Shown here piece after piece: positions 1 through 7,411 of a stretch of DNA of 8,229 nt. A program made the translations under genes and the position numbers. Origin of the DNA: Bacteroidales bacterium (GTDB lineage Bacteria; Bacteroidota; Bacteroidia; Bacteroidales; Paludibacteraceae); NCBI GenBank assembly GCA_900769035.1, contig CAAGFD010000107.1, positions 1-8,229 of the forward strand, given 5' to 3'. Numbering within the stretch: the first letter of the stretch is position 1; the number at the start of each line of letters is the position of its first letter. Under the pieces are notes generated by a model, which worked only from the letters and a program-made list of their open reading frames with translations, searched no databases and was not told the origin of the DNA.

Positions 1-979
1 AATAGCTTAAAGCAACACCTAATACTATTGAGCCGAGACCAATTGCGATGGCAGAGACCGAACCCTTTATAATGACTATCAAAGCCAATGCAAACAAAGC
101 CCCGAATATTGGAGGAATAATAATTAATGGTATAGACCACTTGTTTTTAAATGCAAAAAATATTACAACAATAATGATTAGAAAGGCTATTACAAGTGTA
201 AGAATAGTATCTTTCTTTACTTGTCTTGCATTATGTACGGCAATAATATGGCCTCCAAAGCAGGTAATATCAGCCTCGGTAGTAGATACCTCATCTGCTA
301 CATTTTCCAACAAAGTCACCAACTCCTCATTATCTCCGGTATTTCCCATATCAAATATCGGAGTAATAAATATATATAGTGAGGAATAATCTTTATTAAA
401 AAGGTGACTTGAATAAATTTCATAATCATCATTAGAATTAAATCTTTGGAAATTAGAGAGTATTGGAGTACCGATATTCAACGGGTCACGCACAATAAAA
501 TCTTTCATCACCATTCCACCCGGAGATAATATCATATTCAATGAATTATCTATTGATGCAGCAATAGCTGTGTCGGAAATCAGAGTATCTATATGTTGAT
601 AATAATCGTCATCAATAAAAATCGGCAAAAAAGAGTAGATATAATCGGCAGCTTGAAAAAATTGAGATTCATCAATAGTAGATACTACTTCTCCAATCAT
701 TCCATTCTGTTGCAAAGCCACAATTTTTTCGGTAAAAGCATCGGCAGTCATCACCAACGAATCGGGATTAGTACCTGTTACCTCTACTACTATTTTATCT
801 TTAAATTTAAGATTCTTGAAAGCCAGTTCATCTTCACCAAAAAAGCTATATATATTCTCTTCCAATTTAATTTGAGTAGCAATAGTTACACACAAAGCCA
901 CCACCAAAATTAGAGAAGAATATAAAACCCACTTACACCTCCCGAGCCAATTATATATTTTCAATAAACACTTTATCAT
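1..979 (-). CDS. MMPL/RND-family lipid exporter, N-terminal part (3' end cut by window edge)
   Basis: Reading from ATG at 979-977 to the left edge gives 326 codons with no stop, so the C-terminal part lies outside the window. A first membrane segment at about residues 17-35 is followed by a roughly 220-residue periplasmic loop (KIVVEVTG near 62-69). A cluster of hydrophobic segments follows at about 258-275, 281-301 and 308-326, ending in GLGSIVLGVALSY. This is the layout of half an RND/MMPL transporter, a family that moves lipids or lipid-linked products out of the inner membrane using the proton gradient. The ATG shares one base with the TAA stop of the upstream glycosyltransferase gene, suggesting coupled translation. 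In many MMPL proteins the last motif carries an Asp before Tyr; here it reads LSY, so the usual proton-relay Asp is not at that place. As the partner of the LolA-like gene, it is the likely exporter of the polyene lipid. Confidence 0.85.
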   Translation of the reverse strand, partial: MIKCLLKIYNWLGRCKWVLYSSLILVVALCVTIATQIKLEENIYSFFGEDELAFKNLKFKDKIVVEVTGTNPDSLVMTADAFTEKIVALQQNGMIGEVVSTIDESQFFQAADYIYSFLPIFIDDDYYQHIDTLISDTAIAASIDNSLNMILSPGGMVMKDFIVRDPLNIGTPILSNFQRFNSNDDYEIYSSHLFNKDYSSLYIFITPIFDMGNTGDNEELVTLLENVADEVSTTEADITCFGGHIIAVHNARQVKKDTILTLVIAFLIIIVVIFFAFKNKWSIPLIIIPPIFGALFALALIVIIKGSVSAIAIGLGSIVLGVALSY

Positions 980-2157
980 TATCTCTTATGACGAGTAAAA
1001 GAAAAAATACACAATGTAGATAAAAACACAACTAAAAATGCTATTATAGCGAGCATAACACTACCAACGACATATTGCAACAAAGCCTCTGCCACTGTTT
1101 GAAAAGAAACTTGGTGAATATCAATCCATAACGGCTTGTCAAAAAAAATACCACCCAATACAAGACTCCCATATAAAATGAAAGGTATCATCGGAGGAAT
1201 ACTAATATTGGAAGATATCATAGCCACTACCTTGTTTAATTTCAACAAGTGAGCCGAAACTCCGGCAAAGACCAATTGATACCCCCAAATAGGAATAATT
1301 CCACAGAAAACACCCAATGCTATAGAAGCCGACATCTTAACGTTACTATCTGTAGAATTAAAAACATATTTATCAAAAAATAGTTTAATATTCTTGATTG
1401 ACAAGGATTTAAAAAACACGTATGGGTAATAAACCAATAGAGCAACGAGAACAAGGCAAGTGTTAAGAATACTAATTCTGGTAAAATCTTTCGCCGGCTT
1501 AAAATGCGATACTCTTTCTTCCTTAGGGGGATAATATACCGAAATAGGGATATTAGCAACACGCACTCCTCTCCATGCAGAACGTACCAGAACCTCAACT
1601 TCGAACTCATACCTATTCGTAATAAAATTTACTTTGTGTAACAGTGTTAGAGGATATAATCGAAACCCGGATTGAGTATCAGACAACTTTTGCAACGTCT
1701 CTACTCTATACCAGAAATTAGAGAACTTATTTGCAAAGCTGTTTTTCCCGGGCATATTATCTGCATTAAGATTTCTTGCACCAACTAGTAAGGAATCAGG
1801 ATATTTTTCTATTTCTTCAATAAAGTGGGGTATATCGGTTGCGTAGTGCTGCCCATCTGCATCCATGGAAATCATATACCGGAAACCAGCCTTATGAGTT
1901 TCTTTTATAGCTAAACGAAGGGCATAACCTTTACCTCGGTTTTGGTTATAAGACAAGATATGAATCCCTTCTATTCCGGATAATACATCCAAAGTAGAAT
2001 CTGTAGAGCCATCATTAACGACCCATACATCTTCGACATACTTCCGTACGTCACTTATTACTGTGGCAATAGTACGAACGTTGTTGTAAACAGGTATTAC
2101 AACAACTATTTTATTCTCTTTAGCTTTAGTTATATATTGACTATTATCTATGACCAT
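979..2157 (-). CDS. Glycosyltransferase family 2 with C-terminal DUF2062 membrane domain
   Basis: The protein has 392 residues and two parts. Residues about 15-240 are a GT-A glycosyltransferase of the dolichyl-phosphate-mannose-synthase / polyprenyl-phosphate type: IPVYNN at 21-26, VVNDGSTDST at 46-55, the metal-binding DAD at 99-101 followed by GQH, and QSGFR at 162-166. Residues about 228-250 are hydrophobic. About 274-385 match DUF2062 (SIALGVFCGIIPIWGYQ near 278-294, then a SNISIPPMIPF element at 316-326) and contain further membrane segments. It probably transfers a sugar from a nucleotide or lipid donor to a lipid acceptor at the inner membrane; donor and acceptor are unknown. The same fusion is commonly seen in Bacteroidota aryl polyene clusters. 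It starts 10 bp after the LolA-like gene and ends in a one-base overlap with the exporter. No clear Shine-Dalgarno site precedes the ATG, as is normal for this phylum. Confidence 0.88.
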   Translation of the reverse strand: MVIDNSQYITKAKENKIVVVIPVYNNVRTIATVISDVRKYVEDVWVVNDGSTDSTLDVLSGIEGIHILSYNQNRGKGYALRLAIKETHKAGFRYMISMDADGQHYATDIPHFIEEIEKYPDSLLVGARNLNADNMPGKNSFANKFSNFWYRVETLQKLSDTQSGFRLYPLTLLHKVNFITNRYEFEVEVLVRSAWRGVRVANIPISVYYPPKEERVSHFKPAKDFTRISILNTCLVLVALLVYYPYVFFKSLSIKNIKLFFDKYVFNSTDSNVKMSASIALGVFCGIIPIWGYQLVFAGVSAHLLKLNKVVAMISSNISIPPMIPFILYGSLVLGGIFFDKPLWIDIHQVSFQTVAEALLQYVVGSVMLAIIAFLVVFLSTLCIFSFTRHKR

Positions 2158-2167
2158 TATAAGGATT

Positions 2168-2770
2168 CTACTTAGTAAAATAATCGTTTACGTCTATGTT
2201 AAACTCTTTATCATAAAATGTATACTCAGTATAATTATCTTTAGATTCTATCATTTTAAGGCTGTTTAGCGACATATCTTTAGCATCAAAAATAAGCTCT
2301 ACAGACATAGCATTTTTCGACTCTTTTTTAGGAGATAATTTGAGCTTATAATTTTCCTTGCCTTTTTCATACAAAATATTGTACATAGAATTGAGCGCAG
2401 AGAAATCACCTTTAAAACAAGCAGATATCACCTGACTAAGATTACGAATGGCAGGGTCTGACGACAACTTTATTTTGGTAATATTCTTACCACTCTTCAT
2501 TTCCAAAACCCTATTTATTATCTTTATATAAACACCATTTTCCATAGAAATAAAGATGTTGTCATCAGCCATATAATAAAACATTCCGGAATTGGATATT
2601 GGTTTGTCGAAAATTGCCACTACGATTGTCTGCGTACATTTACATTTAATAGAACGTAAATTAGAGTTATATTTAATTAATTCGGCAATAAATTCAGACT
2701 CTACAATATTGTTTTGAGCAAACAAAGGTAGAGTAAATAGCAACAAATATATAATAAATCTATTTTTCAT
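2168..2770 (-). CDS. LolA-like periplasmic (lipo)lipid carrier protein
   Basis: The protein has 200 residues. It begins with a Sec signal peptide (positive MKNR, hydrophobic core to about 16, probable cleavage after LFA at 16-18). No lipobox Cys is present, so the mature protein should be soluble in the periplasm. The mature part resembles the LolA/LolB half-barrel: a Q-containing strand (CTQTIVVAIFDKP, 45-57), then SNSGMFYY (59-66) and alternating beta strands to the end. LolA proteins carry lipidated proteins or lipids across the periplasm. LolA-like members of aryl polyene clusters are thought to hand the polyene lipid to the outer membrane, usually beside an MMPL exporter as here. Its first 11 bases overlap the end of the deacetylase gene in another frame. 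Cys residues at 43, 45 and 118 are unusual for the family, and a disulfide is possible. Sequence identity to classical LolA is low, so the call rests on fold pattern and context. Confidence 0.75.
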   Translation of the reverse strand: MKNRFIIYLLLFTLPLFAQNNIVESEFIAELIKYNSNLRSIKCKCTQTIVVAIFDKPISNSGMFYYMADDNIFISMENGVYIKIINRVLEMKSGKNITKIKLSSDPAIRNLSQVISACFKGDFSALNSMYNILYEKGKENYKLKLSPKKESKNAMSVELIFDAKDMSLNSLKMIESKDNYTEYTFYDKEFNIDVNDYFTK

Positions 2771-3455
2771 AAATATCTGATTTCATTAATTCTTCAACAG
2801 TAGTAAACTTATAACCCTGCGACGACAAATCGGAAAGGATAAGATTGAGTAATAAATCGGCATTCTTTACTCTATCGTGGAGTAATATTATAGCACCGGG
2901 TCCTGCTTTACGCACTACCCTATTTCGGATTATTTTGCGAGAGATATGAGATAATGTATCAAAAGAACGCACCGACCAGCCTATAGAAACGAGATGTGTC
3001 TTCATCAAAGCTTTAGCAATTAATGGATTAGTAACGCCAAAAGGAGGACGAAAAAGTAAATTTTCGCTATGCGTAATATCCGATAATGCCTTGTTGGTAT
3101 CTAACAATTCCTTCGCAATAACGTCTACCGGGCGAATAGGCAATAAAGAGCTATGAGACCACGAATGATTTCCTACCGAATGACCATTATCTATTATCGA
3201 CTTCACTTTGTCGACATTCGCCTTTATATTTTCACCGACCAAGAAAAAAGTAGCCTTTGCATTATATTTTTTCAAGACCTCGAGCACCTTAAAAGTGTTT
3301 TCAGAAGGTCCGTCATCAAAAGTAATTGCCACTTGTTTTTCTTTACAAGTTACTTTGCATAAAGACTTGACATAGACCTTACTCCTTATATCAGCAGAAG
3401 CCCATACCAAGAATAACAAGACCAATATACAAGCGATAATGACGATACTAAACAT
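2760..3455 (-). CDS. Membrane-anchored polysaccharide deacetylase (NodB homology, carbohydrate esterase family 4)
   Basis: The 231-residue protein has an uncleaved N-terminal membrane anchor (about residues 3-22) followed by a complete NodB domain. All five CE4 motifs are visible: TFDDG at 45-49 (catalytic and metal Asp47/Asp48), HSWSH at 97-101 (metal-binding His97 and His101), RPPFG at 136-140, Trp160 in the fourth motif, and LLHD at 191-194 (His193). The enzyme is therefore expected to be an active metal-dependent N- or O-deacetylase facing the periplasm. CE4 enzymes remove acetyl groups from chitooligosaccharides, peptidoglycan or other amino sugars. The substrate here is unknown; an N-acetylated sugar on the lipid anchor made with the neighbouring glycosyltransferase is one guess. 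The start ATG lies inside the end of the KS-like gene (8 bp overlap), and its stop lies inside the LolA-like gene. Confidence 0.9.
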   Translation of the reverse strand: MFSIVIIACILVLLFLVWASADIRSKVYVKSLCKVTCKEKQVAITFDDGPSENTFKVLEVLKKYNAKATFFLVGENIKANVDKVKSIIDNGHSVGNHSWSHSSLLPIRPVDVIAKELLDTNKALSDITHSENLLFRPPFGVTNPLIAKALMKTHLVSIGWSVRSFDTLSHISRKIIRNRVVRKAGPGAIILLHDRVKNADLLLNLILSDLSSQGYKFTTVEELMKSDIYEK

Positions 3456-4278
3456 TTTTCACTGACATTATAAAAGTACAATTATCTTGATATTCGTTAA
3501 TCAAAATCATATTGCAACGATTTAGTTTCACGGATTTGACGGCATCAAAAAGAGAGGCAGCAGAAGCCGGGAAAAAAGAATCAGATCTCTCTTGTGAATT
3601 TACCGCCACAATAGTATTATCCGGAGTAACTCCATATGTCTTATATAAATTATTAAACAACAATCTCCGGCGATACTCTTCACTATCATTATTCGGTATG
3701 ATATCAAATTCCAAAACCGCAATAGAATCTGCAGACCTTTCTGCCTTACATTGAAAGAAGAAAGCACCAGCCCTTACCATCGATTGATTTTTGATATTCA
3801 ATCGATGAGAGATATTTGTCAATGTAGGAGTTACCTCATCATAATGACCGATTAAAGTATTATTGCATTTATTATCAGACAACTTAAACAGAGCATCAGC
3901 CAAGGCATCTTCAAAAGCGTGAAATCTATTAACATAAGTAACATTATAGCAGTGATTATTTTTCAATAAAGCAATTTGAGCTCCTACCGTATTAAAAGTA
4001 GATTGAATAAAAGGGGTAGGATTAATCAGATTTTCTTCATTTTCTACAATATTCTTCAAGAATTTTTCGCTATCAGAAAGAAGCCCCAAGCATGTGGAAG
4101 TAATTATTGCATCCAAAGCGGAGATATTATCCACACCACCTATACATTCGACTGCAGTAGCCACGCTACGTTTAAGAATGTCACTCATTCTTCTACGCAT
4201 AGTAGCATCCGGAATCAACAATTTAACATCACTTGTCAGTTCATTGTCGGATTTTATATTTGATATGAAGCACTTCAT
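3448..4278 (-). CDS. Beta-ketoacyl synthase-like protein without catalytic cysteine (chain-length-factor-like)
   Basis: The protein has 276 residues, well short of the roughly 400 of a full ketosynthase. Residues about 55-175 resemble the N-terminal thiolase half: DAIITSTCLGLLSD at 56-69 and the motif NPTPFIQSTFNTVGAQIALL at 86-105, typical of the ketoacyl-synt_2 / chain length factor proteins of aryl polyene clusters. The stretch that should hold the nucleophilic Cys reads YVNRFHAFEDAL (115-126); in an ungapped comparison His120 takes the Cys place. No HGT or GHT/GHS histidine motif follows. The end (FFPASAASLFDAV, 235-247) retains a fragment of the usual C-terminal part. It is most likely a non-catalytic partner of the ketosynthase encoded just upstream, as ApeC partners ApeO in Gram-negative aryl polyene systems. 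The gap to that ketosynthase gene is 9 bp. Its end overlaps the deacetylase gene by 8 bp. Confidence 0.8.
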   Translation of the reverse strand: MKCFISNIKSDNELTSDVKLLIPDATMRRRMSDILKRSVATAVECIGGVDNISALDAIITSTCLGLLSDSEKFLKNIVENEENLINPTPFIQSTFNTVGAQIALLKNNHCYNVTYVNRFHAFEDALADALFKLSDNKCNNTLIGHYDEVTPTLTNISHRLNIKNQSMVRAGAFFFQCKAERSADSIAVLEFDIIPNNDSEEYRRRLLFNNLYKTYGVTPDNTIVAVNSQERSDSFFPASAASLFDAVKSVKLNRCNMILINEYQDNCTFIMSVKNV

Positions 4279-4287
4279 CTATTTGCA

Positions 4288-5469
4288 CTATTTTTTAAAA
4301 ATTAAAGCAGAGCAATTACCTCCAAAGCCGAAAGACGTAGACATAACGCAATTAACATCTTGATTATCTTTAAATTCCGTTACAGGAATGAGACCGTAAT
4401 TCTCTATTGGATTATTAAAATTATAGTTCTGATAAACATACCCATTGTGGATAGCGATAGCCGACAGCACCGCTTCCACGGCACCACTAGCAGCGAGAGA
4501 ATGGCCTGTAAAACCCTTAATAGAACTGAACATAGGTACTTTATCACCGAAAAGACGAATGAAAGCAGCAGATTCGGAAGCATCATTTACCACCGTAGCT
4601 GTGCCATGAGCATTAATATAAGAGACCTCATCAAGGGTAATTTTAGCCTCTTGAACAGCGTTATACATAGCCAGATACGGACCATCCCCGAGTTCGGAAG
4701 AAGCGGTTTGATGAAAAGCATCATTAGCATTAGCACCACTTGCCAATGTACAATATTTAGTTGAGCATTCACAATCTGAGCGATGTAAAACCAAATAACC
4801 GGCTCCTTCTCCAAGGTTTAAACCATTACGGGAGTTATCAAACGGACGACACACTTTCTCATCCAATACTTTGAGGGCATTAAAACCATTGAGAGTAAAT
4901 TTACTCAAAGCGTCACAACCTCCTGCCACAACGTAATCCACTACATTATGTTTCAACAAATCGGCGGCATATATAATTGCATTAGCTCCGGAAGAGCAAG
5001 CAGTACTAACATTTGCTACATAACCATTGATGCCTGAATATTTTGCTATTATGGTTGCAATAGTGCCACAATCATGCATTCTTACATTACGCAACCTACC
5101 CTTAGTATTATCTTTAACATACTCTTTATAAAAGAGTTCCGTAAGATCCATACCTGCCACGGAGGTAGAATTAACAAGAGCTATTTTTGCATTACGAGGA
5201 ATATCGATTTGCGACAAAGCTTCTCTAACTGCCATAATACCCAAGAGTGCTGTACGTGACAAATTATCCGATATTGGAATAGATAACATATCAGATAATT
5301 CGCGATTAGAAAGAAGTATTTCACCTACCGGCAACTTTAGATTTGTATCGAGAATAACCGGACGAGAAGAAATTCCCGACAAATTATTCCGGATGGCATG
5401 GATATTTTTATCCACACCAATGCCCATGGCGGTGACGATACCTAAACCGGCAACAACAATCTCACTCAC
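4288..5469 (-). CDS. Beta-ketoacyl-ACP synthase (FabF-like ketosynthase, complete active site)
   Basis: This 393-residue FabF-type thiolase-fold enzyme has every catalytic element: STACSSG with nucleophile Cys158, INAHGT with His288, SIKGFTGHS with Lys318 and His323, and the closing FGFGG loop at 380-384. It condenses malonyl-ACP with a growing acyl chain, releasing CO2, in the cytoplasm. With the KS-like protein just downstream it probably forms the chain-extending heterodimer of the polyene pathway (ApeO/ApeC-like, inferred). The start codon is GTG at 5469-5467, four bases after the ACP stop. No better ATG fits, because the predicted protein begins correctly with a beta strand (SEIVVAGLGIVTAMG). 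GTG together with the very short gap suggests translation coupled to the ACP gene. Confidence 0.93.
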   Translation of the reverse strand: MSEIVVAGLGIVTAMGIGVDKNIHAIRNNLSGISSRPVILDTNLKLPVGEILLSNRELSDMLSIPISDNLSRTALLGIMAVREALSQIDIPRNAKIALVNSTSVAGMDLTELFYKEYVKDNTKGRLRNVRMHDCGTIATIIAKYSGINGYVANVSTACSSGANAIIYAADLLKHNVVDYVVAGGCDALSKFTLNGFNALKVLDEKVCRPFDNSRNGLNLGEGAGYLVLHRSDCECSTKYCTLASGANANDAFHQTASSELGDGPYLAMYNAVQEAKITLDEVSYINAHGTATVVNDASESAAFIRLFGDKVPMFSSIKGFTGHSLAASGAVEAVLSAIAIHNGYVYQNYNFNNPIENYGLIPVTEFKDNQDVNCVMSTSFGFGGNCSALIFKK

Positions 5470-5473
5470 TACT

Positions 5474-5728
5474 CTACTTTCTATTTTTTTCGATGTATTC
5501 AGCCAGCGTTCTTACGGAATAGAAGATAGGTTTTGCTTCGGCGCTATTAGCCAACTTTATTCCATAATATTTTTCAAGAATAAGAATAATTTCGAGAGCA
5601 TCAATAGAATCCAGCCCTAATCCAGATCCGAACAAAGGGGCATCGGCATCGATATCTTCCGGGGTTAAATCTTCGAGATTCAACTCTTCTATAATATATT
5701 TTTTTAATTCGTAGATTAATTGTTCCAT
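5474..5728 (-). CDS. Acyl carrier protein
   Basis: The protein has 84 residues, is acidic and is predicted to be helical, the normal size for a free-standing ACP. The phosphopantetheine attachment site is LDSID at 39-43 with Ser41, preceded by PLFGSGLG (31-38). It carries the growing polyene chain as a thioester and must be primed by a phosphopantetheinyl transferase, which is not encoded here. It sits between the two ketosynthase genes, 3 bp after the first and 4 bp before the second, so all three are surely co-expressed. Aryl polyene clusters often contain two ACPs; only one is within this window. Confidence 0.95.
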   Translation of the reverse strand: MEQLIYELKKYIIEELNLEDLTPEDIDADAPLFGSGLGLDSIDALEIILILEKYYGIKLANSAEAKPIFYSVRTLAEYIEKNRK

Positions 5729-5731
5729 ACG

Positions 5732-7405
5732 CTATTTAGTTATTATTTTAAGATTAACATTCCAAGAATTATTCCATTTATCACACCAGCCGCAAACTGC
5801 TACATCTGCAATATCATTAGCTATTAATTGTCGAGAATAATAGTCTGCCAAACCGCTGTTTTCATTTTCGATAAAGAAGGTATTATCACCTTTTATTTTA
5901 TGTTTTATGCAGACCTCACCAACAGCAACATTAGGGAGAGTATAAACAAAAACCGAAGGAGAAGCACCCTCTTCAAGATGTTTGTTAACAACCTCTTGAT
6001 GCTGCACATCCGCCTCTAAAGATGATACTCTATTTGAAATTATTATTGCAATACGGCGAGGATCTATATTTTTGAAATCGGGATATTGAGAAATAATATT
6101 TTCCATTGCCACAAAAAGAGCCTTTGACAAATCGCTCATCTTATAGAACTTCATATAAGAGAGATTTAACTTCTTATACTCGTCACGAATGAAATCGGCA
6201 AAAAGATTATCGGAAGAAGGCAGAGAATATTCCGCCACGATATTTATTTTATCATTACAAATTGAGCTATCACTATCGGCTACCTGATTATCGTTTGATG
6301 TGTTTTTAACGAGAACGATAGCGGCATTACAACCTCCGAATCCTGAAGCTGTTTTAACACAAACATCGACATCTGCAGCATTACGGTGTACTGCCGAAAC
6401 ATTTACCTTACAAGGAGTTCCTAGTTTTTCAAATCCCTTAGTTGCGAAAATTTTGTTATATCTCATTTGATGTAGACACAAAATAGTTTCCACCACTCCG
6501 GAGGCACCAAGTGTATGACCTATATAGCCTTTAAAACTATTCATAGGCACATCCTTACATTGACTCCATTGAATGGCTTTACTCTCCATCTCATCGTTAT
6601 ATAGAGTAGCAGTGCCATGCATATTGATATATTTCACATCATTGAAATTAATATCTGCCATACAAAGTGCCTGTTTCATTGCATAATACAAGCCATCACC
6701 TGTACGAGATGGACCGGAAATATGATTAGCATCATTAGTTACTGCACCACCCTTTAATTCTATAATCGGCTTAACTGCAAGGTTAATATCTTTAGTCAGC
6801 AATACAGCTCCACAAGCCTCTCCGAGAGAGAGACCGTCACGACCGGCATCATATGGTTTACATGGTTTAGAACTAATTGATTTAAAAGAACGAAAGCCCT
6901 CCACTATAAATTCCGATAAAATATCACAACCAACAATAACCACATTATTAAGTTGAACATCGGAAAGCATCATATTTCGTGCGACAACAAAAGCCGATAC
7001 ACCAGATATACAAGCATTTGAAATAACAATAGGTTTTCGTGAGAAGTTAAAGTAATTGGCTATTTTTTCTGCTGTTGAATAAAGGAAGCAATCAGCACTA
7101 ACCTCTGTCGTATTATTTTCGAGTAAATGTACATTACCCTTTGTTGTAGACAGAATCAATAAAGTATCACTTCCGACGCAATCTTTTGTATTAAGAACAT
7201 TCTTTATATTCTGAATAGTCAATGCCTCGAATTTAGTAAACCCAAGGAGAGAATTATCTAATAAATAGGAAGGGATTTCACCTACTACCGCCTTATATTT
7301 ATTACTATAAGCCAAACCTGTATCACCTTTTTCAATCGAGGCAATGGTTTCGACTTCACCACCCAAAGCGGAGATAAGGGATGTTTTACCTAAATAACAA
7401 TGCAT
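5732..7405 (-). CDS. Ketosynthase fused to a C-terminal cysteine-less KS-like domain
   Basis: I chose ATG at 7405-7403 (557 residues). The frame also allows TTG two codons upstream, but TTG starts are rare in Bacteroidota and nothing favours it. Residues about 1-367 form a full ketosynthase with SNACISG (Cys132), INMHGT (His263), SFKGYIGHT (Lys292, His297) and SGFGG (354-358). A polar linker (about 368-386, NTSNDNQVADSDSS) leads to a second module at about 388-557. It contains YKKLNLSYMKFYKMSDL near 410-426, NRVSSLEADV near 458-467, and SPSVFVYTLPNVAVGEVCIKH at about 482-502 (key residues P483, T489, N492, G496). This matches the motif of cysteine-less KS-like proteins. By ungapped comparison Asn516 stands where a nucleophilic Cys would be. 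From general knowledge, this small module is usually a separate gene in Bacteroidota clusters. The intact KS half should be active; the second half may be its non-catalytic partner or a chain-length determinant. Six bases separate it from the methyltransferase gene. Confidence 0.9.
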   Translation of the reverse strand: MHCYLGKTSLISALGGEVETIASIEKGDTGLAYSNKYKAVVGEIPSYLLDNSLLGFTKFEALTIQNIKNVLNTKDCVGSDTLLILSTTKGNVHLLENNTTEVSADCFLYSTAEKIANYFNFSRKPIVISNACISGVSAFVVARNMMLSDVQLNNVVIVGCDILSEFIVEGFRSFKSISSKPCKPYDAGRDGLSLGEACGAVLLTKDINLAVKPIIELKGGAVTNDANHISGPSRTGDGLYYAMKQALCMADINFNDVKYINMHGTATLYNDEMESKAIQWSQCKDVPMNSFKGYIGHTLGASGVVETILCLHQMRYNKIFATKGFEKLGTPCKVNVSAVHRNAADVDVCVKTASGFGGCNAAIVLVKNTSNDNQVADSDSSICNDKINIVAEYSLPSSDNLFADFIRDEYKKLNLSYMKFYKMSDLSKALFVAMENIISQYPDFKNIDPRRIAIIISNRVSSLEADVQHQEVVNKHLEEGASPSVFVYTLPNVAVGEVCIKHKIKGDNTFFIENENSGLADYYSRQLIANDIADVAVCGWCDKWNNSWNVNLKIITK

Positions 7406-7411
7406 AATCAA

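Noticed and set aside
1..40. Possible adapter at the left end as well
   Set aside because: The first bases read through in frame as a conserved exporter membrane segment (IGLGSIVLGVALSY), so this edge is genomic.
48..389. 113-codon plus-strand open frame near the left edge (also 593-913)
   Set aside because: Both are antisense to the MMPL exporter, whose minus-strand frame is uninterrupted from 979 to the window edge and shows clear membrane segments and family motifs.
1320..1610. 96-codon minus-strand frame inside the glycosyltransferase gene, and similar ones inside the ketosynthase and methyltransferase genes (4404-4586, 4587-4814, 7894-8079)
   Set aside because: These are alternative-frame shadows on the same strand as clear genes, without motifs or plausible starts; none suggests a frameshift because the main frames are intact with all catalytic residues.
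4360..4764. 134-codon open frame on the plus strand
   Set aside because: It lies entirely antisense to the well-supported ketosynthase at 4288-5469. Its protein has no recognisable domain and the frame is open only because of the codon use of the gene opposite.
7406..7411. TTG at 7411 as start of the fused ketosynthase
   Set aside because: It directly follows the methyltransferase stop and would add only two residues before an ATG at 7405; TTG starts are uncommon in this phylum.
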